Of a DNA stretch of 64,000 nt, positions 48,522-61,876 are shown piece by piece. The DNA is taken from assembly GCF_048771995.1 (NCBI RefSeq), contig NC_133063.1:28538810-28602809 (forward strand), written 5' to 3'. The position numbers and the translations under genes were made by a program. Positions within the stretch are counted from its first letter, which is position 1; the number at the start of each line of letters is the position of its first letter. Source of the DNA: Taeniopygia guttata (taxonomy: Eukaryota; Chordata; Aves; Passeriformes; Estrildidae). Under the pieces are notes generated by a model. It worked only from the letters and a program-made list of their open reading frames with translations. It searched no databases and was not told where the DNA came from.

Positions 48522-49312
48522 TTTTCAACTGCTAAAGTAACACAGTAATGGCAGATATGATAACCCTTCAATAGTTCATACATATTTATACAACAGAAAT
48601 GCATTCATTTCTGAAATACAATATTCCATAAATAACTAGGGTAGGGACTAGAGTGTCAGTAGTAGCATTACTTATATTTGAGAGGATTCAACAAGAGTTA
48701 AGAAACTCACTGATCACCAGGTGGGCACAAGAACATGTATGCCTGAAGTATGCCTTCTTGTAATGCATTTTAGAACAACTCAGAGTCCCTGAAATTGTGC
48801 AAGCAGGGTTTAATTTGTCACAGGCAGAGAAAATCAAAGAAACAAATTCCATACAAAGATATTGAGACTGCACAAGCTTCCCTGTTAAGTTTTTGCTGCA
48901 GAAAAACCATTTTGGTTTTATCAGTACAGACAGAGCACCCAGGCACAAAAAGAAAACACACAAATGTATATATATAAAATATTGCAATAAAAATTAAATA
49001 TTAAACTGGTGAAATCTTTAGCAATCCATACATTTATAGCAGATTGGTCACATTAGTGTGATCAAACTCTGAGGAGCCTTAGAAGAAAATCTTATTCAAT
49101 TTTCTCTGTAAGTTTTCAAAGTAAATTTTTGAAGCATTTACTAAAAATATCCTTCCATGAATGTGAAGAAGAAATGGCTGTGAATCACTCAGATTTGCTT
49201 TAGTGTGAAATATTATTGAATATCACCAAATGTTAATTCTTTTCACAGAGATAATATTGGACTTACCACCAAGAGAAGAAGAGTCTCCACAGGTTTTTTT
49301 CTTTGCTTTCTG

Positions 49313-49331
49313 CACCACCACCACCACCACC
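49313..49331. repeat. (CAC)6 microsatellite
   Basis: Six CAC triplets. On the minus strand this is GGT, which would encode polyglycine in one open frame that runs into a stop 16 codons later. Confidence 0.93.
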
Positions 49332-49913
49332 TCCCACTTACAAATTTGTGTATGCTGACTGACTCTGCTCCATGTGTCAGTTCAGGAAATTAATCTCTTT
49401 TCATGAAACCAGGCACATTAGCATGTTTTTTTCCTGTATAAAATTCGTTCTTTTGTTCTGATCACCTTTGACCTTAAATAAGTAAATGAAGTTCCACTTA
49501 TAACTTACAGTTGAAAGGCTCTACAAATTTTGTTCTACATTTTAAATGCCTGAGCTTTCCAGTTTTCGTATAACAACCCAAAGCTACACAATTTTAAAAC
49601 TGGGAAAACAAGCTGGATCCCCACGGAACTTCTTTTCTATGTTATATCAAGGCTCTGGGACAAGGATAACTCTAAATTTATGTAAGCATGCCACCACTAC
49701 TTTGAGATCACAGTTCAGCCTTGCCAAGACTTCCCACTGAGGATTCCCACTGTCCATTGTTAACCCACATATTTTATTTCTGGTTGATTATTCAATATGT
49801 TGACTAATAGTTCCAGCACCCCAAAAGTTTTGCACAGAACTGCTGTACAAATAACCATTCATTTATGGTATGGCCCTACTATTTCTTATAGGAGAAGACT
49901 GAGAGTGCATACC

Positions 49914-50434
49914 TGAGGCGCCTGGGTCTTGGAACCACTATGGTCCGGTCCGCAGGCGCTGGATTGTTGAAGAAATAGCAAGCTTCAACCAAAGGCGGGT
50001 GACTCACGGGTGGCTTTATTTCCAAGGGTTCAAGTGAAGGAGAGAGAGGTGAGAGATGAAGGGAAGCAACTGCTCGGAAGGGTAGCCAGCTCCAAGAGCC
50101 CCGAACTAGGGGTGGGGCAGGGATTATAACAGCAACCGGGAAGGAGGGTCAGGGTACGAAACAACCAACGAGGTGAGGGCTTGGGGGCGGAGTCAGGGAA
50201 GAGCGACAGGGCAACAGCCAACTGGGACAAGGGGAAGGAGTGGCTTCAGGGGGAGAACCAATGGGGATACAGAGAATTTAGAACTTTCCATAACTGGGGG
50301 AAGGAGTACATAATGATAGACAGGAACAGGGGGACGGGATAACAAAAGACTGACAACCGGGGGAGGCGGGAAACTAAACGTCAGTTGCCTCCCAAGGCAA
50401 AGCAAGGGGGCCATCAGCCGCACCCCCTCCCACA
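49914..50434 (-). mobile_element. Solo LTR (521 bp, ERVK-like)
   Basis: The plus-strand edges are TGAGGCGCCTGGG and CTCCCACA, giving TG...CA, flanked by a perfect 6-bp duplication CATACC (49908-49913 and 50435-50440). On the minus strand a TATAAT box (plus ATTATA near 50123-50129) and AATAAA (plus TTTATT at 50015-50020) occur in order, followed by about 100 bp of R/U5. GC content is well above the flanks. The 6-bp duplication suggests class II. No internal sequence remains. The 110-codon minus and 106-codon plus frames here are incidental. Confidence 0.93.
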
Positions 50435-52080
50435 CATACCTCTTGTGGTGCCACCCAGCCGTATAGAAGCTGTTGTCCAGCTGTCCATCACAAGGACAGT
50501 GAGTGGTACAGAAAAGTGCTTTCATTTAATGAAAGGCCAAAAACATTATAAAAATAAGATTTTGGGTTCTCTGAGAAGATTTTTGGCAAACATAATTTTA
50601 TCCTTTAGCTTTGCCAAAGTTTCCAGAGGGAAAAACAAGTGTTTTGCCCAGCCTTCACCAACCATACCACCTTCTATTGCATATACCATACCTGACACTG
50701 GATAAGAGTGTGTGTTGTTAATGCACAGACATTATCAAGGATCTTTATTGTTGAAATATTGAACTCACAGAGATTGCAAAACTCTTGGTTGAAGATTGAA
50801 AACTCCAGGACTTGCTGAATCCACCAGAGCAGCTTAGTGCAATTGCTGCATTAAGTCATTACCATTGCACACAGAAAACATTGCTGTGGGGTTTGCTAAT
50901 GTTAGAAGATGGCATTTTACCACACTACTCAATTTACAAACCTTTCTGTATACAGGCTTTACAGACTCTCTGCAATAAGGCTTTCTAGACTTGGCAATGT
51001 AAGAGAGGAAGAATTTTTTTGTTGTTGTTGTTGGAATAACAGATTAAGTTGCAGGATAGCATTTTGCTTACAAATCAACCATTTATTTCTGCCTGCACTT
51101 AACAAACTCACACTAAAAGCTCATTCAGAATGTGAGAAACAGAAAAAACAGAATGCCTAAACCAAAAGCAGATAGATAGAAGTAAACACAGAATATTTAT
51201 TCCCTTAATGAAGATAAAATAAAATCTTAAAACAACAACCTGAACGTCATTCTTCTTTTTCTCCATTGACATCGCTAAAGATTGCACTTTAAGAAAATAT
51301 AAAACAGGTATTGTCAAGTGAGAATTCATCTTTTCATTTTTTTTTGTTTGCATTTTTTCACATGGACACCTGGAGTGAGGAACACCTCATTTTGAGACTG
51401 GGGAAATGACCATGAGGAAATAAATACAATTTTCTATGATTGTTCTTAACAGAATCAGTTGAAGTGTATAAGCTACAAAAATATTTTTGAAAATAATTCC
51501 ACATAGAGAAAAATACTGTTAAAAGTTTGGACCACAAAACAGTGCAAACAAGAAAAATCATAACCATCCTGTTAGCAAAATATTTCAAATTACCTTTTTC
51601 CAAGGAATCACGCTGTTCTTGTTAGACAAGGACATGCAGTATCGTCTTACAAACAAAAAGGAATTAAATCTGGTATATGAAAAAAGCAATATCCTTTTAT
51701 AATGATATTGTGAGGTACTGTAAGATTTAAAATGTAGCTGTAAGTCTACAGTTAAAAAGAAAATATTATTGTTTCTTTCCATGTAAAGAAGCAGAACTAA
51801 CAAAGGAAATATTGCAGTATTGAGAGGAGGGCAGTGTTAGCTCTTAGCGCATGCTGTGTACAGAAGCCTCCACATCCTCCTGAATGACCTGGTCTGGTTC
51901 TTACACTGGCATGAAAACTGTGAAATTGCAGAAATGTAAAATCATTACCCTGTGGACAACCTGTCTGGTTCAGGGCAAGGACTTGACCTTGTCTTTTAAT
52001 TTGAACTGTGTGACCTAACCAACAGGCCACCAAGAGGATGTCTTTTTTCTAAGGAAAATGCATACAGACATATGTATGTG

Positions 52081-52083
<3 letters not shown>

Positions 52084-52115
<32 letters not shown>
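52084..52115. repeat. (AT)n microsatellite
   Basis: About 16 AT units run into ACACAC and a TATG/CATA-rich tail to about 52165. A probable polymorphic locus with cruciform potential. Confidence 0.95.
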
Positions 52116-52121
<6 letters not shown>

Positions 52122-53285
52122 AAATATATGCATGCACATACATATGTATGTTTATGCACATATATGAGATTCATCCTGATAAAGAGTTTTTCTTTTTTGT
52201 GTCCCTAGAAGACTCAACTGAAGGTAACAGATTTTCTCACTTTACTCCAAGATGACACAGGTTGGCAACCCACATGCAGATTGTGTGGGGAGCCCCAGGC
52301 TACTTAAAACCCCAGGTCAGACCCATGCATTAGCATCTTTATTTCATGGAGTAGTTGTAGAACCTCTATCTCCTCACTGCAGTACCTACTCTAATTCTTG
52401 TCTTGGTAGAGCTGCTGTGATCCTTGTCATAAACTTCAGAACCAATGTGAATTTGCAAAGTGCTATCTATGGTGCCACATTTACAACCTGTATCTGAAAA
52501 GTCTCACTGCAAAACTAGCAAGCCTTAAATCACAGAGGAATTCCTTGGTAATTATTGGTATTGATTAACTCTAATAATTTCAGGTCCAGGGCACACTGGC
52601 ATGCAGGCAATCAGAGGGTTTTTTTTTTTCCCAGACCAACCCAAGGAAACTCACAGAGGCTGTGTCTATGCCCAAGAATAAAAGTCTGTCACGTACCCTG
52701 CCTTGGCAGAACTGAAATGCTAAATGGGAATGTTGCTTAGTCACAGTAAGTCCCAAACCATGCTGGTGAACCCTTCTCTCACCCATCCACACTGTGTAGG
52801 ACAGGATCTCTGTCTTGACTTGACAAAGTGGATAAAGAGGTTGAGGTCAGCAGTGCAGGGAAGACCCAGGTATGGGTCAGCATGTGGAGTGACAACCAGG
52901 AGTCACCCAAAACAGTGTATTACAGCACAAATACCTTTCCTCTTACTTCTAGCTAGTTCAGCTCATCATTTTAGGGGCAAAGACTATCTCAAATGAGCTT
53001 TGATTATCCATAATGGATTCTTTTTGACTGGCTGTCAACCTGAAAATTAAAATGGCTGGTTGAGAAAGCACAACAATGTTCTGCAGCAAGGGGAGATTTA
53101 TCATTTGTTCTGACGAATGAAGACATCACCACCAGTGTAAGTCAAAGAGGCTAGATATCATTAGCCACTGATATTTTCCTTAAAAATCAAAATGCCTTTG
53201 TCCACAAAAGCAAAAGCCAGCATACAAATTTCAGTGTATTTGTTTTACTAATGGCAAAACTAAAATTGTTTTCTTTCCTTTTCAG

Positions 53286-53358
53286 CAACACACTGGACAT
53301 AGATGAAATCAACAGACTGCACACATTTTTTAATAAGATAAACAAAGACGTAAAATGA
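53286..53358 (+). CDS. Candidate terminal coding exon, gene unrecognised
   Basis: A textbook acceptor, TTGTTTTCTTTCCTTTTCAG, ends at 53285. One base then 23 sense codons follow, with TGA at 53356-53358. The other two frames stop early, so the accepted frame is the only open one. The peptide ends EINRLHTFFNKINKDVK, a charged, helix-prone tail. An ATTAAA polyadenylation-like hexamer lies at about 53525. I do not recognise the protein. The acceptor is the strongest in the window, but 23 open codons alone are weak evidence. Confidence 0.35.
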
Positions 53359-54429
53359 GGAGGTAAAAGAGAGATGCATTAATGAATGCTAAGTTATTCC
53401 AATATTTAAATTAATTATATGCTTAAAGAGTGATTGCCTCTTTTTATCTTTTCTAACTTACAAGCCAAAAAAGAGATCAAGAAACACAGCTGGGCATTTA
53501 TTAATTCTACTCTTCCCTCTACAATTAAACTTTAATCTGTTTCAAAGGACATTTGGGTTCTTTCCAATGCAGTTGCCACTTAAAGCAGCAATTAAAGATA
53601 AAAGTTATGAACATTACCTGTAGCAGCATTTTAGGGGAAATTTTGTCTCTGGAAGAAATACACTTTGCAGCAAAAAGGTTTTTGTACAGTGGGTTATACA
53701 CAAAATTAGTTCTAATAGATGCTTCTACAAACTGAAAACTGGCTTTCCTTTTTGAAAAGTAACATCTGTGAAGTTTTATTTAAATATTTTACCTAATCTG
53801 AATAGTCTTTAGAAAAATCAAGAACCAAAATCCTTTAATGTCATTAGCTCTCAGCTGGGATTCATCATAAATAAACCCTCTATGTCTTTAAAGCTGATGT
53901 AAAACTTGTACAATCAAAACCAAGACTTCAATCACAAGTAGCAGGTTTCTAAATCCAAATGTTTATCAGAAGATTTCAACCCTTTCTTCTCACAATGAGG
54001 AAGAGTAGCATCAATGAAAAGCAGCATGGTTTCCCCCTCCCTGTAGACAAAGTACTCACTGTCAGTGGCTGCACACATCAGTCTTCACCTTGGGCTGGGC
54101 AGCAGGATCTGTCTGCCTTCCCCTGGAGCTGAAATGCAATCCAGAAAGGAGGGATCTGTAATCGTGCTACTGTGAAAGTTAATATCTGCCAGGCCACAAG
54201 AAGTTATGGTTGCCTCAGATATCAAATTAGATCAATTGGCCATCTGGGGTGAACACATGGAAGAACATACAGAGAGCAGTGAGCAGCAATTAGTCTTCTG
54301 AGGGTTTCAGGAAGGAGACTAATCAGTAACACAGAGATCACATCTGTAACAGTACTATAGTTTGAAGAATTTTTACCTTTAATGAGATTTAAAAGACCTA
54401 AATAAATAAGAATACCCACCTAATGAGAC

Positions 54430-55285
54430 AGCTGTTGGTCTAAGCAAGGAGATACAAGAAATGGAGCCTCAAACCTTGACCAGCTGCCCTTGGCTGAGGG
54501 TACTAGGAGCCTTTATTGCAGGCGCTCCACAATAAGGGAGGGTCAAGCACACTTTTAGCTGGTGCTGTGGAGAACCTTAATAAGGGTCAGGCTCAGATCA
54601 CAGCACACAATGTCAGCAGCTTGGACAGAAGAAGGGATCGTTCTCCGAGTTCAAACAAGCCTAAATGTTCTTGGGCATAGTAGTGACGTTCCACAGGGCA
54701 TACTGCCCAGCAGGAATTGGAGCAGCTGTCCCTGCCAGAACAGAGGATGTGCGGGTGCACTGCCCTCAAGGCTGAGGAAACTGGCTGTGCTTTCAAGTGA
54801 AGTCTGGGCCAGCTGGCCCTGACCTCCTTAAGGCCACCATGAGGCAGCAGTGGCAGCAGCAGACAGCGGCACTGCTGCCAACCTAACCAGCTTGTTGCAG
54901 AAGTTTGCAACATGCTGGGAGCTGGATGTGGGTGTTGGGGTGACTGCCAGAGCTTGCCTGACCCCCAAGACTATTACTCCATGATGTTCTTAAATGTAGA
55001 CACCAATGACAGTGCTAGAAAAGCTGGAGAGTATCCAAAGTGACTGCAGAGATGTGGGGGTGGCAGTCGAGGACATGGTGATCCAGGGTTCTCTTCTCCC
55101 CTGCCAGCATGGAGAGAGGAAGTCTCTGATAGTGCATGTCAGCCATTGATTGTTGAGCTGGCAAAAAGATTCTTGTTTCTGTGGTCATTAGCCCTTGTCT
55201 AAGGGTAAATGGTTGCTTGAGCAGGGGTTAGGCCAGATGACCTCCAGAATTCCCTTCTGGCCTTAACCTACCTGTGATTCCATGA
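54430..55285 (+). mobile_element. Internally deleted CR1-like element
   Basis: The right end is a CR1 tail: GGTTAGGCCAGATGACCTCC, AATTCCCTTCTGGCCTTAACC and GTGATTCCATGAAT (55227-55282). About 220-430 bp upstream, GACACCAATGACAGTGCTAG (54999-55018) and a following GTATCCAAAGTGACTGCAGAG block match the esterase-like segment of CR1 ORF1 as I know it. The reverse-transcriptase region that should separate them is missing. Stops break the frame. The left border is uncertain; 54590-54910 is GC-richer and likely part of the same copy. Confidence 0.72.
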
Positions 55286-57119
55286 ATATATCATAAAGTA
55301 CAGCAGATACTATTCTTATTACAGGTGAAGGATGCTTGATTCTGTATTTTTTGCTAAAACTCTATATGGTAAAAAATAAGACCTAAAGTATGCTCCTGAG
55401 AAAACATTGCCAGAGAAGATTTTTATTTAAATTATGTCAAAAAAATATAAACTATTTGAAACTCAGACTCAACAGCCAGTAGTTATGGCCAGGGATGGAC
55501 AGTTGGTCCAATTCCGTTTCCTGAAATGATATATAACTCTCTGCAAGGCTTACCCTGTGGGAGATAAAAGAGCAAAAGCTTCTTCTTCCCCCTCTCAAAT
55601 CCAAGTTCCTTCTGCCCCAGTTCCTCTCTTTTCTGCTGAAAGACTTTTCTACCATTCACAGGAGAGCAGCTGAGCAGAAACTGGCACAATTTTGCTGCCT
55701 GCCACCACTGTCCCTCTACAGATGAGTAGCAGAGTTATACCCTGCCTCCTACCGAGTTATAGGGTTACAGACAGTAAATGATAGCTGTGCACTTATAGTG
55801 AAAGCAAGGAAGTTTAGCTGAGATAAATGATCCCTGCTTCCTCCTGGGGTGTTACTGAAAGCAAAAAAAGAAGTAAAATTAATTAGGCCTATTAATTGTC
55901 TCCCCTGACTCATGTTAGTCAAGCATAACTTCTCAGAGGTTAGTAAACTACACTGTAAACTGAGGTAACCAAGAGACATCTCTCCACAGTAGGAATTTGG
56001 CAGAAAATATCTTTTTATAAAAGCAAAAGCAAAAAGAGACCTCACATCTCTGAATATGAGGCTATCTATTTTTTTTTGACCCCAACAAAAACCTGGGACC
56101 ATTTCTATATTATTTTAGAATAGAAGAGCTAGCTTGATCTTCTTTCTGAATGACCTGGTAGAAAACAATGAAACACATAATGATACCAATTTATACTCAG
56201 ATTCTAGAAAAATATAAATATTGAATTTTATGTCTAATTGCCACCTACTCATTGCCTCATAAATTAGAAACGGCTATTCAATAGCATACCATTTGCTACT
56301 TAACATGGTGTTGCGCATTTTATATCAAACAGTTGTGGGCTTTTTTTTCTTCCCCTACTTTGGTTAAAATATATAGCTCCCTTTGGAATTGTTAGATTAA
56401 TTTGGTTTGTTTTATAGTTTGGAAGTGAATGGCTCACAATCCATAGGGTCTAACTTTCCTTTTATAAATAATTCCCTTTTTATGGTGCAATTAGGATGCA
56501 CTGTGTTTTTGCAACACACCTCAAAGGAAAGCATGACAAACAGGAGGTACTAAAAGTTCTGTTGCTTTTCTTCCCTGACACAAGCAGAACCTCAGGAATC
56601 CAGAACAAGGACTATAATGGTGTTTCTGCATATATTCAGTTCACAGTTTCTACTGTGTACCATAATTTTTATTCTGTTGCTTTACCATGCTGCTGCATCT
56701 GTACTTGATGTTTACCTCTGTCAAGGGGCTTCTCAGTATTATCTATTTATCTATGCAAGCATAGAACAATACATGCATTTTGGAAGGAATTCGAAATTAT
56801 TTCTGTTAATGTTAACAGGTGTTTACAAAATATATACAGATATTTAGATTAAATTCTACTTATGACCAAAACGGAATTTATGGCAAATGATAAGAACTGA
56901 GATGATACAAATGAGAACTGAAATGATGAGAATGAGATTCCTTGTAACTTATACCAACTGCATAAAAGATGATGAGATGTTGTGAGGGGTTTTAAGTGAG
57001 CAATTACAATGATGCCCATTCCAATGGATATTTTTATTATTCTGCCTACATTGAAGATGTGTAGCTGAGGTACCCTCAAGATACATGTAAGCCATTTCAC
57101 CAAACAATTTATTTTTTAC

Positions 57120-57180
57120 ATCAAGCCACAAAAAAAGGCAACAAAACAAACAAACAAGCCAAAACCAAACCAAAACAAAA
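57120..57180. repeat. A/C-rich low-complexity tract
   Basis: (AAAC)n and (CCAAAA)n-like units in tandem, imperfect. Confidence 0.8.
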
Positions 57181-58196
57181 ACCATCCCCAGCTCCTTTAT
57201 GTAAAGGAATACACATACACAAAAACAAGCTCCTTTATGAAACAGATGTTTGTGAAAAGGCTTTGCACCAAGATTTTAATAATGTATGTAGAAGAAAATA
57301 AAGAAAATAGAGAAAATGTAGAGAAAAAAACATTATTTGTTACTGTGTCCAGCTATCACTTTTTCTATGATAAAATCAGCAAGTAATTTCCTTCATTGAT
57401 ATGTCACAATGAATGTGGTAATGTGAAGTCTTTTATTGAAAATGTTCCCATGGCTATACTCCCATTCTCCCCTCCTGTCTGGAAAAGTTACAATTACAAA
57501 ACCATAAAAGGGAAACAGCATCTCATGACAAAGGTAAACAATCACACATTTTACATGTCAAATACATACTATTCTTTTTCATTATTCCAAAATTGCTTCA
57601 AAAATTTTAAATAATGAACAAAAAATGCATTCTAATCTATCTGCATGCTGTTAACAATGTATAAACAGAAAGATGAACTACAAATAATAAATACATCATT
57701 TGCACTTAAGTGTTCAGTTTGTACTCTTTTATAAATGTATCAGCTTGTTGAAACCACGAAATCACAAGTCAGACATTAAGAAATAAAGTCACCATTAATA
57801 TTCCATTTGCCAAGAAAGGTAAACCCAGTCAGCATCATTTGCTACATGAAATGAAGCTAAATTCATGTCATGAAAAGCACAAGTTCTGTCTGTTCCATTA
57901 CAGCTGTATTACAGTTCACACTCCGGATGAGCATAAAGGAGTGAACATGTAAAAGAAATCAAAATGGCTTGGGGTCAGATTTGTTTTGGCATATAAATTG
58001 AGAAGCAAATAGTAGTGATGTCACTTTCCCAGATCTTGCCCTAATTAAGGGCCCGTTACATCTTCCAGGGGAGTACTCAAATTTCATAAGACCTATAAAA
58101 TTTCATTAGACATCATTGTTCATATAACCAACTCTGTGAATTAAGCTATCTAAACCTGTAGGCTCTTAAGATGAACTCTACTCCCCACCAGGCTCT

Positions 58197-58214
58197 CTCA
58201 CACACACACACAAA
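58197..58214. repeat. (CA)n microsatellite
   Basis: About nine CA units ending in AAAACC. Confidence 0.9.
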
Positions 58215-58753
58215 ACCTGTTATTACTGCCTTGTAAGTTTCTGGAGCTATCCAAACTCATCAAAACCACATGAAGGGAAGATAGTTGTCCCATTAGATTT
58301 TCTGATTGGTCTTCAACCAACTTTATTCAACTACAATCAGTCTACTTAGTAGATGAGAATAATGTTGCCTATGGCACAATTGGTGATAGGGTATCAAATA
58401 GTTTTTTTACGAGCAGTTTCTTAAGCATGGGACATCTGAGTTCCTACCTGCACTCTTCAACATCAGACAGAAAACAGGTTCAGCTGTGTTTGGAAAGGCT
58501 GTCTTGAACTCTTCACTCAGAAGGGATGTTAAGCCTTGGGAGAGTTCACTGTTAACCTTGAAAGAGAATATTTCATTACCCAGGTTTTGCTGGCTCCTCA
58601 TCATGGAAAGTTTGCTTCTAGCCTTTGAGCATTCCCTGAAGCTCAGTAAAAAATATCCCTATATATTTGCTGTCTTCATGTGCTTTGAGAATGCATATCG
58701 TCAATATCGCCATACTGTCTTTCATAATTTTATTTTTCTCACTGTCTGTCCTA

Positions 58754-58777
58754 GTGTGTGTATATATATATATATAT
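58754..58777. repeat. (GT)n(AT)n compound microsatellite
   Basis: GTGTGTG changes to TATATATA... over 24 bp. Confidence 0.92.
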
Positions 58778-59046
58778 GATGTGTAGGCATGCTTCTTACT
58801 GGATTACCAGAGGCTTCCAATTTCTGGGTTTTTTGGGGGTTTTTTGGGGTTTTTTTTTGCATAAATGCAGAAAGAGAGCTCATGAAGAAAAGAATGCCTG
58901 AAGACTTAAACAAGGGCTTTACAGTGAGGGGAGAACCTGGGAAAGCAAAGCTGGCAAAGAGAGGATGCACACTCTATTAATATACTTGTTTCAATACTAT
59001 TTCTTAAGATACACTGCCTGGAACTGAGCAAGTTTTCTGGCTTTTT

Positions 59047-59071
59047 GTTTTGTTTTGTTTTGTTTTATTTA
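59047..59071. repeat. (GTTTT)5 microsatellite
   Basis: Five GTTTT units, then ATTTATATT. Confidence 0.92.
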
Positions 59072-61860
59072 TATTATTTTTGTTGCAAAACAAAAGAAAA
59101 GTTATCCATCAAATTGAAAAACAAATTGAAAATCATCACACTACTGAAGAACTGAGGTAAACAAAAATACTTCTGAAAACAAGTACATTTTGGGAGTAGG
59201 AATAAGTAATTTTTAAAAAATAATATGCTTGTTCTCTTAATACAAAAAAACCCTTTTGTACAAATGACAAATACATAGGGTTTTTACTATTTAAAATAAG
59301 ACCCTGAGTTCTACATGCACATATGTGGACAGCTATGTGCCTTCATTCCTATGACTGCCACTGTGGATACTATGAAAAATAAAGAGGAAAGCATGCAGGG
59401 AGCAAGTAAAATCATGGTACATGTACATACAGCATGAAAGCTAATAATTTTATTCAGCTTCACAGTGTTGTGTCTTTCTCCTTTGCGCGTTTTTATTAAG
59501 CTCTCCAGAGAAGCCATTGCCTTCCATTGATCTTTATGTTAGTGAACACATTCTCAGAGCTTAATAAATAGTCAGGGATGCTGTGCAGATTTGTGGCTCA
59601 CAGTGAGAGGGCAGCTCAGTAGGGGAGTGTGTAGAGATGTGAAAAAGCTGTTCAGACACTGAAAACTCTGTGGACTGGGCATGTGTGAAGAGGCTGCATT
59701 CTTAGTTTACATCTGGGTGGACACAATATTAAAGAAAACATAAAAAAAGTCTTCATGTGCTGAAAAATGCTGAGATGTTGAAACGGAGAACCTCTAGAAA
59801 CTAGAGGAAAATAAAGATTTTTACTGGAGTACTTATTAAACTGTTAATGTACAAAAGTCTTAAAAATTCATAATTTTTGGCAGGTTTTTCCCATGTAAAT
59901 GCAGCATGGACATCATCAGTAGAAATACAGGCTTTTTGTGTGTTTCCTAGTTGAATGAGAAAATAATAATCCTATTTCCCTTGTGAATAAAAATATTATT
60001 CCTGTCCTTTTCCATAGTTTTAATAGGGAAATAGCCTCATCTCACCTGTCTTTGGAGGACAGTATACAAAAATCCTACTCCTGGGAAGCAACAGCAACAG
60101 CACTGCAAAAATGTTCTACCATGAGACATGTTCATGTCCAAGAAACACAAAACCACAGGAGATTCAAACTGCATCTGTATTGATCCTGATGGCATCAGTG
60201 AGCCTCTACACACACTGGGCTTCCTAATGGAAAACTACTGAGAAACATCAATGAAGTGAAACAAATTTTGTTTCACTGTCATTTTTCAGAAAAGGAAGAT
60301 GGACTGCAACAGAGTAGAAAAAAAGAATTGGAGAAGAAAATCGAAACAGACTCGAAGATGTAATTTCTTCATATTTTAGACTCAAACTCTATCATTCATT
60401 CTGACAGTTATACTCAAATAAAATGAAAATATTTCTCTTTAACACTCATACCCTGACTGATCTAAGGTCATCCTTGTTGACAAAAAAAAGTGTCAGAAAA
60501 TCTTCAGAGGCAAAATGCACCAAGAGGTCATACTGTTATTTGATGTGTTGTATTACCTTATCATGACATCATAATAAATCCAGGAAATATGGTCATATTC
60601 AGGACTCAATAGTGTGAAACCAAAGATCACATCACAATCTCTCACCTATGCTCTCCTCTGCACCTGTACCAGTAAACTGATACACTTTGCAAGGCATTTT
60701 ATGATTACAGGGTGGAGAGAAAGCTCAACAACAGTAACAAATTATGGAGTGGCTTTTGTAGTATTTCAAGAGGCAGGAATCTCTGAAATTCAGTCCTGAT
60801 ATCATTGTCTGACACTGCCTCAAATCCTCTTAGTCTCCACTCCTCAGATTTGAAGACATAAATAAACAGTCAGTGTAGAAATTGCACATATGGTTATGTG
60901 GACAGCTAAACAGATGAATAAGGAGGGAGTTCTTCTGCTAGGTTTTGTTGTAGTAATTTTTCTGGCTTGTTACTGGACCAAGAAGCAGCATAGATTTGGC
61001 ACTGTGAGAGGAGTAATTTAGGAAGTTAAAGTTGCACAGTTAATTTGAACACAAGCATGATACATTTCACAAGATTTTATAGCTGGTATGATATGCAACC
61101 CTCAGCTAGGAGTAAATCTGTCCAGCTCCTCAGTGTTTTTGCAGATAGCATGCCTGTTCCTTGGTTCATTCAACAATGGCATCAATGCTTATAAACTCTT
61201 TAAAATAATGCAGATTATTTTTCAGATTACCTTCAAGCTCAATACAGAATTCTAGCCATGCCTGCACCTCAGATTTGCTATGTTCAGAAATAACTAAAAT
61301 GGGAATTTCTGGGGAATATCATGCTTATGACAGTATTTGAGAAGGCGTTTGTAGGCAAGTGTTAGATAGGTATTTTCATGACAATTAAAATCTTATTTCA
61401 TATTTGAAAATCAAAATTCCTTTTGCTTTTACCTTTGAAGCATACCATATAGATACAAAGTCTTGTTTCATTCTAAACATTCATTTTGGATGCAACATTA
61501 CAAAATATCTCTCCATTCCTTCAGAAAAAGAAAAAACAAAATCAAACAGATCCTTATGGGACATGAAAAACCCTGATATGCCGTGTGAAAGTCCTGGCAC
61601 AATGCCTTTTTTTCTAGACCTCCTTTTTTATAATCCAAGATAGGAACACAAGCCCGAGGTTGTTGTTCAGTTAAACTGGATTTTGTTTTGAGCTCTCAGT
61701 GTTTTTCTATTAGTCTCTCTTAGTGCATGACTGCAGGTGCTGTGTACGTTCATTTTATCTCTCCATGTGGTTAGCTGTAAGCTTGAAAATCTTGATCTAG
61801 ACACATCTCTGTCCCTGCAGCATATAAAAAAGAGTGATTGCCAGTGGTCTAATTTTTACC

Positions 61861-61876
61861 TTTTTTTTTTTTTTTT
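61861..61876. repeat. Poly-T run (16)
   Basis: Homopolymer with no recognisable retrocopy beside it. Confidence 0.93.

Larger units (their letters stand above)
39312..49907. other. AT-rich non-repetitive DNA with two exon candidates
   Basis: No mobile element is recognised in these 10.6 kb. It contains T18-(GTT)n at 39798-39827, an interdigitated repeat cluster at 43741-43801, a tRNA-like arm at 48498-48514, a (CAC)n tract at 49313-49331, and exon candidates at 43495-43602 and 47174-47210. At 41869-42068 an acceptor-like site is followed by 66 open codons, but no donor is favoured. Confidence 0.5.
50441..54429. other. AT-rich non-repetitive DNA with one exon candidate
   Basis: It holds a (GTT)n at about 51016-51032, an (AT)n tract at 52084-52115 and the terminal exon candidate at 53286-53358. 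No mobile element is recognised. Confidence 0.55.

Noticed and set aside
49996..50705. Open frames of about 110 codons on both strands
   Set aside because: They are products of the GC-rich solo LTR at 49914-50434.
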